A DNA stretch of 64,000 nucleotides, from the NCBI GenBank assembly GCA_026413225.1, contig CM048560.1, forward strand, positions 11,922,001 through 11,986,000. Direction: 5' to 3'. Source of the stretch: Otis tarda (lineage: Eukaryota > Chordata > Aves > Otidiformes > Otididae). Shown here one piece after another: positions 45,367-58,271 of the stretch. The notes under the pieces are model-generated. The model did not search any database, was not told the origin of the DNA, and worked only from the letters and a program-made list of their open reading frames with translations. Each line of letters opens with the position of its first letter. The first letter of the stretch is position 1. Both the position numbers and the translations under genes were made by a program.

Positions 45367-48300
45367 CTGGAAAACACGGGGAAAGATGTGTTAAATCTAC
45401 CCTGGAAGTACAGAGCTGGGAAAATTCCTTTCCATTCTGTCTTACAGGCATCCACATAAAAATATTTACGACAGCTTAGCAAATTCAAATTGTTGAGGGA
45501 GTCTTCCAAAAGGCACAGCAATTGCTCATGCTGTGTAACCGAGAAATCCCCATCACATGCAGCAGAATATGAAAAAGCCTTGATCATGTGGAAAGAGATG
45601 GAAAGTACTATTAGGCTCTCGTTCAACAGAGCACTTTTGTGTATGATTAAACTAATTTAACTTGACTTCTATGATATTTAAATTTGTGGTTAAGGGCATT
45701 GCTGAATTGGAGCCGTTACTTGCAGTGCTGCCTGCTTTATACATAAATGTCACTTTGCTGTATCTGTGTCAAGCTCTACATCACATGCCTTGTGCGGTAG
45801 GACTGTATCAGGCAGGGTTGTGATGGGGTGTGAAATATGAGCTCTGCTGACAAAACCTACCAGGGAAGTTTGAAAGCAAAGCTGTGCCTTAGCAGCTTAT
45901 CTCAACTGTGAGGTGGCTGGGCGCTGCTGTAAGACAGCAGTGTTCAAACTAACTACTCTGAGTTTTAGCAGTGGAAGCTGCATCTACAGGAGATGCTCTG
46001 GATATGGACCTGACCTGCAAGGAAAAATGCAGCCTTTCTTCAGTTTTTTTTTTTTTTTTCTGTTGCTGAACTCAAATTGCTCAACTTGCAGCCTGGGAAA
46101 ATATGGTTCTTCCCTTATCAACAGAATTAACAGAACATACAGCACCAGTCCAGGCATTTCCCATATTACTGTGCTATGCTGATCTAGATGTAGATGGTCT
46201 GAGGAAAGAGTAATAAGGAGGAGGGAAGCTTCCCGTGCCTTTCAAGGCTTGGCTTCCCTGACAGAAGGTTGCTTCACTGCACCATCTCAGTACACAGCGG
46301 GCATTGTGAAGGAAGTGTATTTGCCCTCTCTAGCAATCAGGAACAAAAGACTGTGTTCATATAATTGACAAATTGAGTTTAAATGTCTAACTTGGCTTCT
46401 AAGTGAAACAAAAACCTGACAATCACTAAGTATCTTTTCCAGGTCCCAAAAAAGTAATGGAAAGGTTTATTTTCTCAGCCTCAGTGTTTGCCCCTTTCCC
46501 AATCCCAGCAATGCCAAATTCACTCCCAGTATCTCTGAGAAGAACAAGAGCCAGCGGGTGCCATCACGTGCTTTTACAACTGTCCTAAAACCAGATCCAA
46601 ACATCTGCCCTTCACTTTACAACAGACACATCTATCTCACACGGTTAAAAAGCGGAAGCAAGTTTGATGCCCTCATCTCATTTCATGCCTTCCCATTTGT
46701 AAAATCCCATGATATTTTACAAACCTGGCACTCAGAAACATTACATGCAGCTTCACAGCTCCCTGCTTAAGGGTGCGAACAGGCACACAAACATCTCGTG
46801 CTTTTGGCCAAGGTTATCTTTTTGACTGACTGAATTAGACTTCCTTCAGGACACAGCTGTTAACTTCTTAATGTCAGGGTAACTGTATTTTCCTCATTTT
46901 AATATCTAAACATTACGTTGTTATGCCTAAGATTCAGGGAACTGAGTTACACACAAAGTTAGGTGTTAAATATATCAAGATGCTCTGTAGATACATTGCA
47001 GAATTATCACACACTCTTTTTCCCACTAAAAAATCCCCCCAAAACCCAAATGACTGACCATGAGAAGAAAACACTACTTCAATAAACGACTGTAATTAAA
47101 AACATCTTGGTACCAAAATTATAAAACCACTCTGGTATAATTCTCAGACTACATATGTAATTTCCATTTCATTTTTGAACCACTGAGATTAAGACAACAC
47201 TTAGAGTAAGACAATGAACTTTACAGAAAAACTGTACTTGAAATTCAATGTTCCCAAGGGAACCGGCCAAAGATAAGACGTCCATTAAAACTGCATTTTG
47301 TAACAACATCCTTCTCATGATGTGATGACTATTTTTAACATTGCTTAAAAAATGCTTGTCCTGTCTTTTTTTTTTTTTTCAATGCTTCTGAGAGTCCACA
47401 ACACCATCATCCACAAGTACTGCCTAAATGATCACCTGTGAATCATTACAAGGAACTGCTATTTTTTGCTAACATATCTGAAGGTCAGTATATTAATTGA
47501 TGCTGGTTTAGTTTTGCTTATATTGGCACCTTTATTTACTGTATGTATGAAATGTATTAGGAGTATCACAAAGACTTTACAACTGGAGTACCTCTACAAA
47601 AATAAACAGCAGTGTCATGACACAAATGCCAAATTTGTGGATAGCAGTACAATAAGGAAAATTCCTCAGGTACCTCCTGGACCATTACTTTTTTTTGGCT
47701 GCCCCAGGCAACTGAAGTGGGCAACTCCAGCGGGTATTTCGCTCTACACTAGGAGAGCGTTGGAGATGACAGGAGCTCCAGAGAAGTCTGCTGCTCTCCA
47801 GTGACTCTCATGAGAATGAGGTCTAGTTCAGACCGGTCGATCAAAGTTCAAACACCTGAAGCTGTACTAAATGAATCCCGCCCAGGCAGTCTTTCCCTGC
47901 CTCAGAGAAACAAAAAGAGCATTGTTTTCTCGACCACAATTACAGACAATCACAACCAAAGGAATATAAGGAGGAGGACAGATATATAAAATGCCAATAT
48001 TACAATTCAGTTTAAGCTAGTGAAGTGAATTTATTTTACACAAATCACAGCACAACACATCCTGTTCAGCTACACAAAATCCTGTCAGTGACAGAAATTG
48101 GTAAGATAAAAACTTTGATATCTACTGCCTGTGCACTCTTACTAGCAACCCCTCCACACACAACCCAGCAAGATCAGCTCACTGGATCTGAAACAAAGTT
48201 TATAGGGAACTATTTTCGATGAAGCTGCTCTGCTATCCAAGACATCAAAATTAACTTCTCATTAGTTTCCAGACTCTGAAATGTCTCCTAAAACTACACA

Positions 48301-51300
48301 GCAGTATCAATTCACCTGCTATTCCTCTGTTTTCCTGGAGCAGTCTGAACAGCGTGAGAGGGGAAGACCCAGAGCCTTCTGCTCCCACAGCAGATAGTGA
48401 GACAATGAAGTCATTTCCACTTGCGTTTGGGTATCCAAATGTGCTTTGGAGCTGCTGCACAACTCCTCAGTGTTTTAACACCAACTTTGGAGAAGACAGA
48501 CATACAAAAAGCCAGTCAGCTGTAAGTTCAGACTGCTACCAGGATCTAACGTGCAAGTCGCACAGACTGTCTGGAAGTTGGACACTGCCCATCTCTACTA
48601 CAAAGAGCCATTTTTAAAAATGTGGAACTAGAGAAATTTATTCATCTCCTTAATTATCTTTATCTCCTATATGCAGGAGTGTCCCTCTGACAATCAGTCC
48701 TAACTGGCAGTTCCATCACTGCCCTCATTGTACACTGAAGGCAAAGGTAGCAGCGGGTAAGCTGCAGAGTATCATAAATATTTTGCCTACAGTTTAGCTA
48801 CCTACAACATTCTGGAGCCCAAAAGTCTTCAAATAGTCCACAACTTTTATTTGAAAGCAATACTTGATTTTTTTAATATGCAACATAAATGAGTGTACAG
48901 ATTAGTGATTAGAAAGAAATTAGACATTTAGAAACGTTGTTTGAATGTATTTCTAACACGTAAAATATTTTCTCCTCTCCTATCCTGTTCTGAAGCATGC
49001 TCAATTGCATCCCAGAGGGGTGTATGATGCTATTACTTATCCCTAATTTTAAACACAAGACAAAAATACTTAAAATTAAAACGCTGTTTGTGATATTAAC
49101 ACATGGTATAAAACTGAAAATGAATAAAAGCAAATCTTACAAGTCAGCATCTGGCCCACGACCATGAATGTCAACCAGAGGCAGAATAAATCACAACTAT
49201 TACCCAACAACAGATGGCCTTGGCTTGGGCCAAGATTTGCACTTAGAGGAGATGACAATTTAAACAGACGATGCAGACCTGGGACTGCTGGCAGAATGAC
49301 TGGAAAAATATCAGTTTGGAAAGACAATATTTCAGATGAGACCCTAGCTTTACCACTCTCATTTTGCTTTTGATCATCTCTACAGTTCAGTGATATTGAA
49401 GCCAGATGAGATGGTCAGATATAGATAAATACAGATATAGATACTAAAAATCCAGCCACAAATGCATTACCTTAATTTAATAAATTTTCCTGTGGATAAA
49501 ATCTGAAGCTGTTACTTGTTAAATTTCTGATTAATAATCACATTTAAGTCCTTGCCACAACAAAGCATTCAGAGCTCTACATAATTAGAATGTAACTAAC
49601 CAGAGTTGTAAATATTTAGAAATTAGGTGTCCCTATAGAATGAAATTCCTCACTGGATCTTTTTATACTCTGTTGGCTATTTCCGTGTCTGCTGATCTGC
49701 TTCTGGGCTCAACAACATATGGAACTGCAATAAAGATTTTAAGGCTTCTTACATAAGATCACTGTTGTCAGGGCTCTAACAGGGATTAAGCTTCGGAACC
49801 TCATGAACCTCTAACCCCCACAGTCAACTGGGAATGGAAATCCTGCTCCACCGTGCTACAATACTGCAAAACTGGCTACTCCTGCAGTTTCAGCGCAAGT
49901 CTCATGACATGTGGTTTGCTTCTGAAAGTCCCTGCTACCTAGATGCATGCAAACCTGTGGGCATCTTAGCTTTCATTAAAAAAAAAAAAAAAAAAAAAAA
50001 GGTTTGTAACTCTCAAAGTTAAAGGACATAAGAAAACACCATCACTGCATATCATGAAGTTCCATTAAACAGAAAGAAAACATGCTACTCAAGGGTCTTT
50101 TTTTTAAAAAAAAAAAAAAATCATAATTTCATAAGCCTGATTCTTGGCTTTTAAATATTAAAACTAGCACTACTGCTTGTTTTGGCTTTTGCAAGGCACG
50201 TCCCACCAGCAACGCTGCACCCAGCAAGACGCTTCCCCAGGGAGCGGCATGCCAACGGGCTACAGGCAATCTGCGGAGCTCCTTCTCCATTTCTGCGTGT
50301 TTGAAAGAAACACAAAGGAATTAATCCTTGCAGCGTGCCCATGATGAAGGAAAATATTACCAGTGCCATGGGGAACGTTTAGAGGAGATGTGTGTGCATT
50401 TGAGTGATACTCGAGTGACGCGGGACACAAAGGAACGGATTTCCAAACCCGCCAAGGCTCTGCACTCTCAGCATGAGCTGCCTTGTCTCCTACCCCTGAG
50501 GTTACTTATCCGTCAAATCAATTCCCCTAGATTCCTCTTACCTTCTTAGCTGCTGTGCTTATGTACGGGTAAGTATTTTTCAAAAGCCTTTTCCAGTGTC
50601 TTGAACAAAAGCATTTACCTACTAGAAAATAAGTAACAAATTGATTTCAATATGCTTTGTTACAGTGCATTTAGCACTTCTGCCTCTGTAAACACTGTTT
50701 GTCATGCTACTGAAGGGCAAGCCGTGTCGCTGACCCTTCCCATTAGTTTGGAGCATTAACTCTGCAAAGTACAGATGTGATCCACGTGGGAGCTGTGACT
50801 CTGCTCCTGCAAGACAGGCTCTAACTCACTTCTCATCTCTCTTCTCACAAGGACTTCCTCAAGATGTCCAAAGGAGCCCCGCTCTCCATTAGAGATCCAT
50901 CTCTGACAAACTAAGGATAATCTTTTTGAAAACAAGTGACATTTGTTACTTTACAGGAATAAAAGCTTCAAGGAGGCTAGATTAAAATACCAAAGGAAAA
51001 CCTTAATGTGCTGTTCTTGTAAATTGTCTTGATGAGGAGCTCTGATCTTTACCATTGCCTTGGAGACCAGCTACGCACTAGAATATTGCAGCTAACAAAG
51101 ATAGTTGCCAGAGCAGAGCGGGCAAATAGAGCCAGGCGCCTTGGCATGCCAAAGGGTACTTTGTCCGGGCAGCTTCAGAGGACTTCTTACAGTAAACAAG
51201 CACTACAGCTGGGCATTTTTGTCATCTGTTTATGACTAAGAGGTCTCCCAGGGAATTGTGCCTCAATTTCTTCCAGCCTGAATCTTCACGCTGTGATTCC

Positions 51301-54300
51301 AGGACGGCATTACAGCCACTGCTGATACAGGCTGAGGAGCTCCCCATTTCCCACTGAAGAGCTGTCAGCTTCCCAAAGCTGCTGGGGGTACCATTTTTCT
51401 TTAATGGCACTACTTTTGGTAGTGTTCAACATGCCCTGACAGTATAAAAACTTATCCATTAACTATCCAACCACATCTAGTGATCTCAAGATGAAGCAGA
51501 TAAAAAGCAAGTGGATTTTTGACCATAAAAAATTGCGCATGAAATCTATGTATTGCCTTTCATACCTATTTTCTCCAAACATCTTCAGGGATTTCAGGTC
51601 AATGAGATAACACTGGACCTTCTTTAGAGGTATGCTTTTGGCCATACAGACTATGAAACAAAAATGTGCTTTCACAGGCCCCAAAAGCTGCCCTGTACAG
51701 GTCCTCTGAGGGGCTGGACTTTTATTTAAAACCCTGGGCTGACACAGCCAGTAAGTCAGCTTTTCTTTCACAAACCACAGATTTCACACTTCTTGAAAAT
51801 TTTGAAATAATTGTTTCAGGCTGTCTGGCTGTTGCCAGAGGTGTGACATTTCTGTCCTCATCTCCTACACAGGCCACCGAACCTGCACTGAGCAGCACTG
51901 CAGCCTTTGGCATGTGACTCCTAATCGGGAAGTGGTACCTGTAAAGCTGGGACTTCATTCTCAGGACAGCCGGGGCTGAACTTCAGCAGCTCTCGGGACT
52001 CAAAAGGAGGCTGTTCTCCAGGGAAGAGAACTTACTGCAAGGCACGCGTGGCCTAGGGGTTAATTCTCATTTACTCCAGCAGTTCCTGACACCACCAAGC
52101 ACATAGCACAGATCATGGTGTAAATGAGAATCAGGTCTTGGTATATCTGTTTCTGGTTTCCTCTGTCAGTTCGGAGAGGATGTGTATGAAAGTTTACAAA
52201 TTTGTAGAGGAAATGGCTGTATAATTTCACCATTGATTCGGTTGGGTGATGGCAACCATATGGTGTCCTGAGGATACACCACACTGGATACAGCACTGGT
52301 CCATCTGAAAAAGCCAGAAGTTCCTGCAACATTGCTTTCATTATCAGCAGATGCTAAACACAGCAGTAACTGGAGAGGGAAGGGTGCCTCTGAAACTACT
52401 GCTATCCTACCATTTCAGTCTGACCCTTATATCTGAAAAGTGTGGGGAGGGTTTTAAGAGCAGAAAAAAACAGAGGAAACCAGTTAAACCTCTACATAAA
52501 CTGTGACTCATAACCACAGTACTTGCTCATTATACCATGAACTGTAAAGTTGCCTTGTTTTTAAAGTTGATGTGTCTTTTTTTTCTTGCTTTCTTTCTTT
52601 TTTTTTTTTTTAAAGGTAGACCCCATAAATCTAAACGGATTTACTCACCCCATCACAGATCCTTACAGGGGAATCCATGACATGCAAAGACGAGCACGGG
52701 AGTGAGTGAAAGATGAGATAATGACTGCAAGGAATCCACAGAAAACCCGCAATAAAAATTCACAAGGTCTCAGCCTCTCTGCACCGGCTCTTGACAGCCC
52801 ACCCCGAGAGGCCCCAGTAGCTCTGCTACTTTGGGTTTAACAATAATCATTTCGCTTAATTTGAAAGAGTATCCATTCTGCATATATTAAACTTGAGGTT
52901 ACCTAGCATACATTCACGCAGTTGGATTTTGAAGCGTACTTAAAAGAAGAGGGTTTGCAACCAAGAATTCAACTCCCAATCTCTAATAATAGAATTTAAT
53001 TACTTTTCTATGCTTTAAGACTATCTGGGGGAGAAGGCGGACTGGGAGACTGTTCCATAACAGGAAAGCTCCCAGAAGTGGTGGGAATAGAGCTTCTTTT
53101 TCTGCTTTTATTTTTGCCAAAAGTGCTCCTATTCACACCAGTGCTGTTTCAATCCCAGTGTTTCTGTGCACAGGTGGTTTTTACAGCCTATACTTTGCAC
53201 ACAGCAATGAAGTGATGAGATATGCTTTTTATTGAAGTGTTTTACCAGAAATAGCTCAATCCCACAGTCAATAAAATATCCTGCAGTGTAAGATTACAGC
53301 TTTCTGACATTCCCAGACAGATTTTTATAAATAACACCTAACTGTACTCTGGAATACTTTCTGGTCCCTGTCCCTGCAAAAGAGGGAGTTGCTATCCAGT
53401 TTACTTCCCACATGAAAGACCTTTTAATGAAGAAGTTTTTAGTGCCTTTTATTGTCAGCTGTACTGCCAGATGTGATATGGCCTGGGCTCCAAAACTGAA
53501 CTAACTGGAAAGTACCTCACTGTGAGTCAGAGAGCCTTGTGAAAATCCCAGACACCTCAGAGGAATGGAAAATTCACTCTATCACAAGCCTCCTTTGGAG
53601 GAGTTTCCGCCATTCCCTTCAATGGCTGCACTGCTGCTTATCTATGAGCAGGGCTCAGCTTTGGAGGTCAGCACTAAGGATTTTCTCAGCGTAAAGGGGA
53701 ACCAGTGGCAAAGGACTACAAAGGTTACGGAGCCTACTAAGGATATGGAGATCTGCTGTGAACTGTGTCCTTCTCTGCAGTTCACCACCAGCAACAGTAA
53801 ACATCAGTAAAGCAAGACCTACTTTTTGTCCCTTATCCTTTTGGATTTATTTTATGTTACATCGCCTTAACAATCAAAAGGAACCTAAAAACCAGAGGTC
53901 TAATTAATGTGACCTAGTCTAGATTTTTAAATGGACTGCAAGCGTCTCAGGCTTAGACATTTATTCCTATCATCTCTCCAGTACCTCTTGACTCCCAAAA
54001 GATCCAAGACATAACAGCAGTCACCATATGATTCTATTTTAGAACGAAAAAAGTCTCTCCAGGTGTAAAAGCAGAGGTCTCCGTTTCACGATCACTTGAG
54101 GCAAAGCAAGCTTTCCTGCTGCTGAAGCTGTTCCTGATTTCCTCTTCCTGCCTATCTTGGGCTGGGCATTCCTGCAGCTGTTTGAGAGCCGATGCTGTCC
54201 TCCTCTGATTCCAAGGAAAGCCACCTCATCTTGCTAAGTTGGAAACATGCAGTGTGTACAGATATGACACTTTACCTGTCTTCCAGCCACCAACTATTTT

Positions 54301-54364
54301 CAGTTACCGTTTTAGGGATTTTCTAACAAAGATGTGACTTCTATATATCAAGCAGCTATTATGA

Positions 54365-54545
54365 TTTCTCTTCCATGAACTTTCCCAGTCCTGCCTTGAA
54401 TACACGTAAACTTTTAGCATCTATAACGCATTTCAGCAAGAAGTTCTACAAGTTTACTTCTATTGAACAAATCGCTTCCTTTCCTTGGTTTGAACCCGCA
54501 TCCTCCTAGCTTCATTTGCTGCCCTTTGTTTCATTTGCTATCCTA
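54365..54545 (-). mobile_element. Possible ancient CR1/L3-type LINE fragment
   Basis: CCTGCCTTGAATAC, TTTAGCATCTATAACGC, AGAAGTTCTACAAG, GGTTTGAACCCGCATCCTCC and TAGCTTCATTTGCTGCCC follow the order of an old CR1/L3-family 3' region read in reverse. Similarity is by memory of the pattern only. Confidence 0.35.
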
Positions 54546-55154
54546 CTCAGTTCCCTCTAGGTAGAATATCAAGGTTACAATTGAGAAAGTAAGAATAAAA
54601 ATGCAAGAGAATCTCATTTCTCCATCAAGGTTTGAGAAGACAACACAACTTTCTTTTTTTTCAAGAACATACAACAGTCCATAACGCAAAGTATTACTTA
54701 GATGCATCAAACACAGCTGTAGAGCAGATGTCATATAAAGGTGGAAAAAATTGATAGACTATTCAGTTTTTCTATTCTGATGGTTTTCAATCCCTTTACT
54801 CAACTTCCAAGGCCAAAGAGGAGGAATTATGCCTTCAGGTAACACTGAAATCTGCTGGTAATTAGGTATCTATTAGTCAAACAGCAGAATACACCCAGTG
54901 GCCTCTGAGCAAGAATCCTGTCTCCCTTCAGGAATCAGGATGCAAGCACACTTCCAGAAGACAGGCCTGCTGACCTTCCATCCTACTGAAACATTTATCT
55001 TCATCCCGTTAACAAAGTGACACCAGTTGCAAAATGACCAGCTATTCTCAAGCTCCCCATTCCTCTGCAAATCCTTCATTCTGGAACCACTCAAGATGAA
55101 TCTGCCTCATCTCCATCCGAGCTTTCTGAATCTCACTTTTCACTTGCAGTCCAT

Positions 55155-55476
55155 CCACAAGAAAGATGAGGAAAGACTGTTTAGTAGGGCCTGTTGCAAT
55201 AGGACTAAGGGGTAATGGTTTTAAAATAGAGGGGGGTAGATTTAGATTGGAAATTAGGAAAAAATTTTTTACAATGAGAGTTGTAGAGCACTGGACCAGG
55301 TTGGCCAGAGAGGTGGTGGAAGCCCCATCCCCGGAAACGTTCAAGGCCAGGCTGGATGAGGCTCTGAGCAACCTGATCTAGTTGGGGATGTCCCTGCTCC
55401 TTGCAGGGGGGTTGGACTGGATGACCTTTGAAGGTCCCTTCCAACTCTAACTATTCTATGATTCTATGATTCTAAA
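55155..55476 (+). mobile_element. CR1 LINE 3' end
   Basis: The span contains AAAGACTGTTTAGTAGGGCC, GGGGTAATGGTTTTAAA, CAGAGAGGTGGTGGAAGC, TTCAAGGCCAGGCTGGATGA, TTGGACTGGATGACCTTTG and ACTATTCTATGATTCTATG. This is a sense-oriented CR1 3' terminus with two to three copies of the terminal octamer. It is relatively well preserved, so younger than the other intronic copies. Confidence 0.95.
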
Positions 55477-57029
55477 TAAGAGGCACTAAATACCATAAGC
55501 CTTCCCCTGCGAACAGGGAACACTCCAGGAAATCATGGTTAGCAGAAGCTTGTGTGTAAACTGTTAATTACGCACACCTTGAGGCACAGCAAAGCCAGTC
55601 CAATTGCAATGGAGAACGAGGTGAAGACAGCCTGTTTGGACTTTATTTCTATTATAAACATACTCTTCCTCGTAGTGGTTTTTTTTTTTTTTTTTTTTTC
55701 TTTGTATAGGAAAGAAAAATAAAGCCCATGTGAACAAGTAGGGCACAGGACAGAGACTGGACAAAAATCCAGCCAATTAAACTTGTCTGCAGAACTGCTT
55801 TGCAAGGCCCAAAAGTAAAGAACAATGCATGCATTTGCTATGATGTAATTTTGGTTTGGCAGTAGATTAAAAAAAAATTCCTGAACGCAAAGTAAGAGGA
55901 TGTGAAGAACTGAATTCTATGTTTAAGTAAACAGTTTTGGTTAAAAACGTATAGGAAGGTTTTTAAGGACTTGAAAATGCTTTGATAATTTGTGCGTGTG
56001 TTATTTGTGGAAATTAGTCGAGTTTCAAAAGAAACTGGAAAAGATATGTCTAGATGAATACTTGACTCAGTTCTGAGCTCCTGTGAAGATTAAAAAAAAA
56101 ATTCCCAGCTTATACTGGTGGAAAAGTTCCACCTATCATGTTTGATACGGATCAGATTTTCTTCTAAAGGCTCTCTTAACCAAACTGACACCATAAAATT
56201 TAAAAAAGTTGGCTCCAAATTATTCGAAAACAATGTTTCTCTGGCGTTTTCTGTCCTCCTCATGTGCTACACAAGCACAGAAATGCAGTTCATGTGCAAC
56301 TCCCAGCTGAGTCTGTCAATTATCTCTGTAGATTTTACAAAGTTTTAAGACTAAAAAGGAATTAATTGTTTTATTACTACTACCCATAAAAAGAAATTCC
56401 CCTTCTCTAATTCACTGCAGCAGAACTCTGCTTTTGCATAGCATCTGCAGCCTATTAGTTTTCAACTGCAATCTGTAATTGCAAAAACATGTAATTTAGG
56501 TAGGGAATACGAATAAGGTCCAGGAAAACCAAAAAGGATATAATCCAGATTCTTTGCTTCTCTGACAAGACATTAACCCAAAGTTTCTATATTTGCTTGG
56601 AAGACCTCAGGTCTCCTACATAAGACAAATTGTGAATTCTCAGAATTACTGCCCAGCTGGAGACTCTGCCCCAAAGGAGCACACACAATGCAAACTGGAG
56701 TGAGGAATGTTATTCCCAACAAACACCTTTTTTTCCACTGTTCTGCCTTTGCAGCCCCGCCACATAAGCAGAGAGCCAACCAATGCACAAAATTTACGTG
56801 GTTTCATGGGCACGCTCCTTGGATCCAGTATGACGAGATGGACTAGACTGTAAATCCTGATTTCTCTAGATCAGATTTGCCATGAAACAGAAGCTGGATG
56901 GGTAAAAACCAATTTCTATCAGTCTTTCTCCAAACAGATCAATAGAACACTGCGGTTTAAAATCCATTTGCTAATGATGCCATGCTCTGCTTTCTCTTCC
57001 GACTGAGTTCGAAGGACAGTGAAGTACTA

Positions 57030-57205
57030 GGACACTTTGAACTCACTTTGTGCTGAGATCCCAATCCTTAGAGGTCTTCAGAGCCCACTTGACAATGCCA
57101 TGGCCAACCGCGCAGACTCTGCAACAGCCTTCCTCCACACAGCAGGCTGGACCAGAAGGCTCTTCTAACCACCATTTCTAAGATCCATAATGTCTCAAAT
57201 TTGGA
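57030..57205 (+). mobile_element. Possible degraded CR1 3' fragment
   Basis: ATCCCAATCCTTAGAGGTCT, AGCCCACTTGACAATGCC, CAGGCTGGACCAGAAGGC and CTTCTAACCACCATTTC follow the CR1 3' order loosely. The copy is old and uncertain. Confidence 0.35.
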
Positions 57206-58187
57206 AGGGTCTGTCAAGATTATGCTTCTACCTTATCCTTTCCCTGTCTTACTAACTTGCAGGCCACTTATGAAAAGACCATTTGAGAAAGATACTGATA
57301 GCAATCAGGGCCACATACACGAGAAATGTTTAGGAATAGCTACAGAAGTCCATTAAAGGCCACAGTCTGTGACTGAACACTCTTCTGACAAACCATTTCC
57401 TTCCAAAGCAAAAGAAAGCATCCTTTCTCACAGAGCAAAAATGCCCACGCATGCAGGGAATGCAAGAGAACTTTAAAATCCTAACCAGAAACAACTGTCA
57501 AGTAGGGACCAGACTTTAACCTTTTGTTAAATCAAAGCAAATAATTTGATCACAGTGTGTTCAACCCTACAACACATGGCACAAGATCCAGCCCTGGTTT
57601 GAAATTACTGTCATCTTGCCTTCTGCAGCAACACAAATAATTTATTTAAATCTCCCACGGAATCTCTGCACTGTGTAAGACAGCTGCAAGGCAAGACGTA
57701 GATCACCTGCAGTCGCCAGCGCAAACCCACCATCTTTGATGGCTCAGCCAAAGAGTCAAATAGCCAGAAATGGAACACAGATGCAGGATTCAGTCTGAAG
57801 GACAACCTTTTAGAAAATGGACCCAAAAGATGTTCTGATGAAAATAACAATTATATTTATTACTAGTGCACATGTGAATATACATTTAAAGTTTTGGATA
57901 AAAGTACTGTCAGACCGCGAAACTCCATTTTACAGAAGTTGCTAATTACTCTAAAAAGCATGCACCCAGTGTGCCATACTGTACAAAAGCACCAAACTGT
58001 TCATTAGCCCAAATACTGAAGGTGAGCAGATGTGTTCTTGAGCTGAACACCTAGCATGGGATTTATCTTCAAACATATTTTAGTGTCTGCAAAAAGAACA
58101 TGCATGTCCTTCGCAGCCAGGATATCAGGTACTGGATTCAAATCTGGTTCGAGGGGATAAAATGATATTTGGCCAATAGCAACTTAC

Positions 58188-58271
58188 ATCTCACAGTCAC
58201 TGTGACTTTCTCCCTCTTCCTGATCCATCTGCTGATCTGTGATTGTTCCTAAATTGCTTGCAATATATTCA
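58188..58271 (-). other. Exon-like 84-base segment, unrecognised
   Basis: On the minus strand a pyrimidine-rich tract and CCCCAG precede 84 bases that end in a good donor (GAGAT|GTAAGTTG). The open frame encodes EYIASNLGTITD then QQMDQEEGESHSDCE. If the donor is not used, the frame ends with Met-stop at 58184-58186. Its phase (codon split after the second base at both ends) does not fit the phase-0 junction before ATF6 exon 15, so it is not a simple ATF6 cassette exon. I do not recognise the sequence. Confidence 0.25.

Noticed and set aside
54480-54510. tRNA-like T-loop (GGGTTCAAACC on the minus strand)
   Set aside because: No matching acceptor, D or anticodon arms surround it. It fits better as part of an old LINE fragment.
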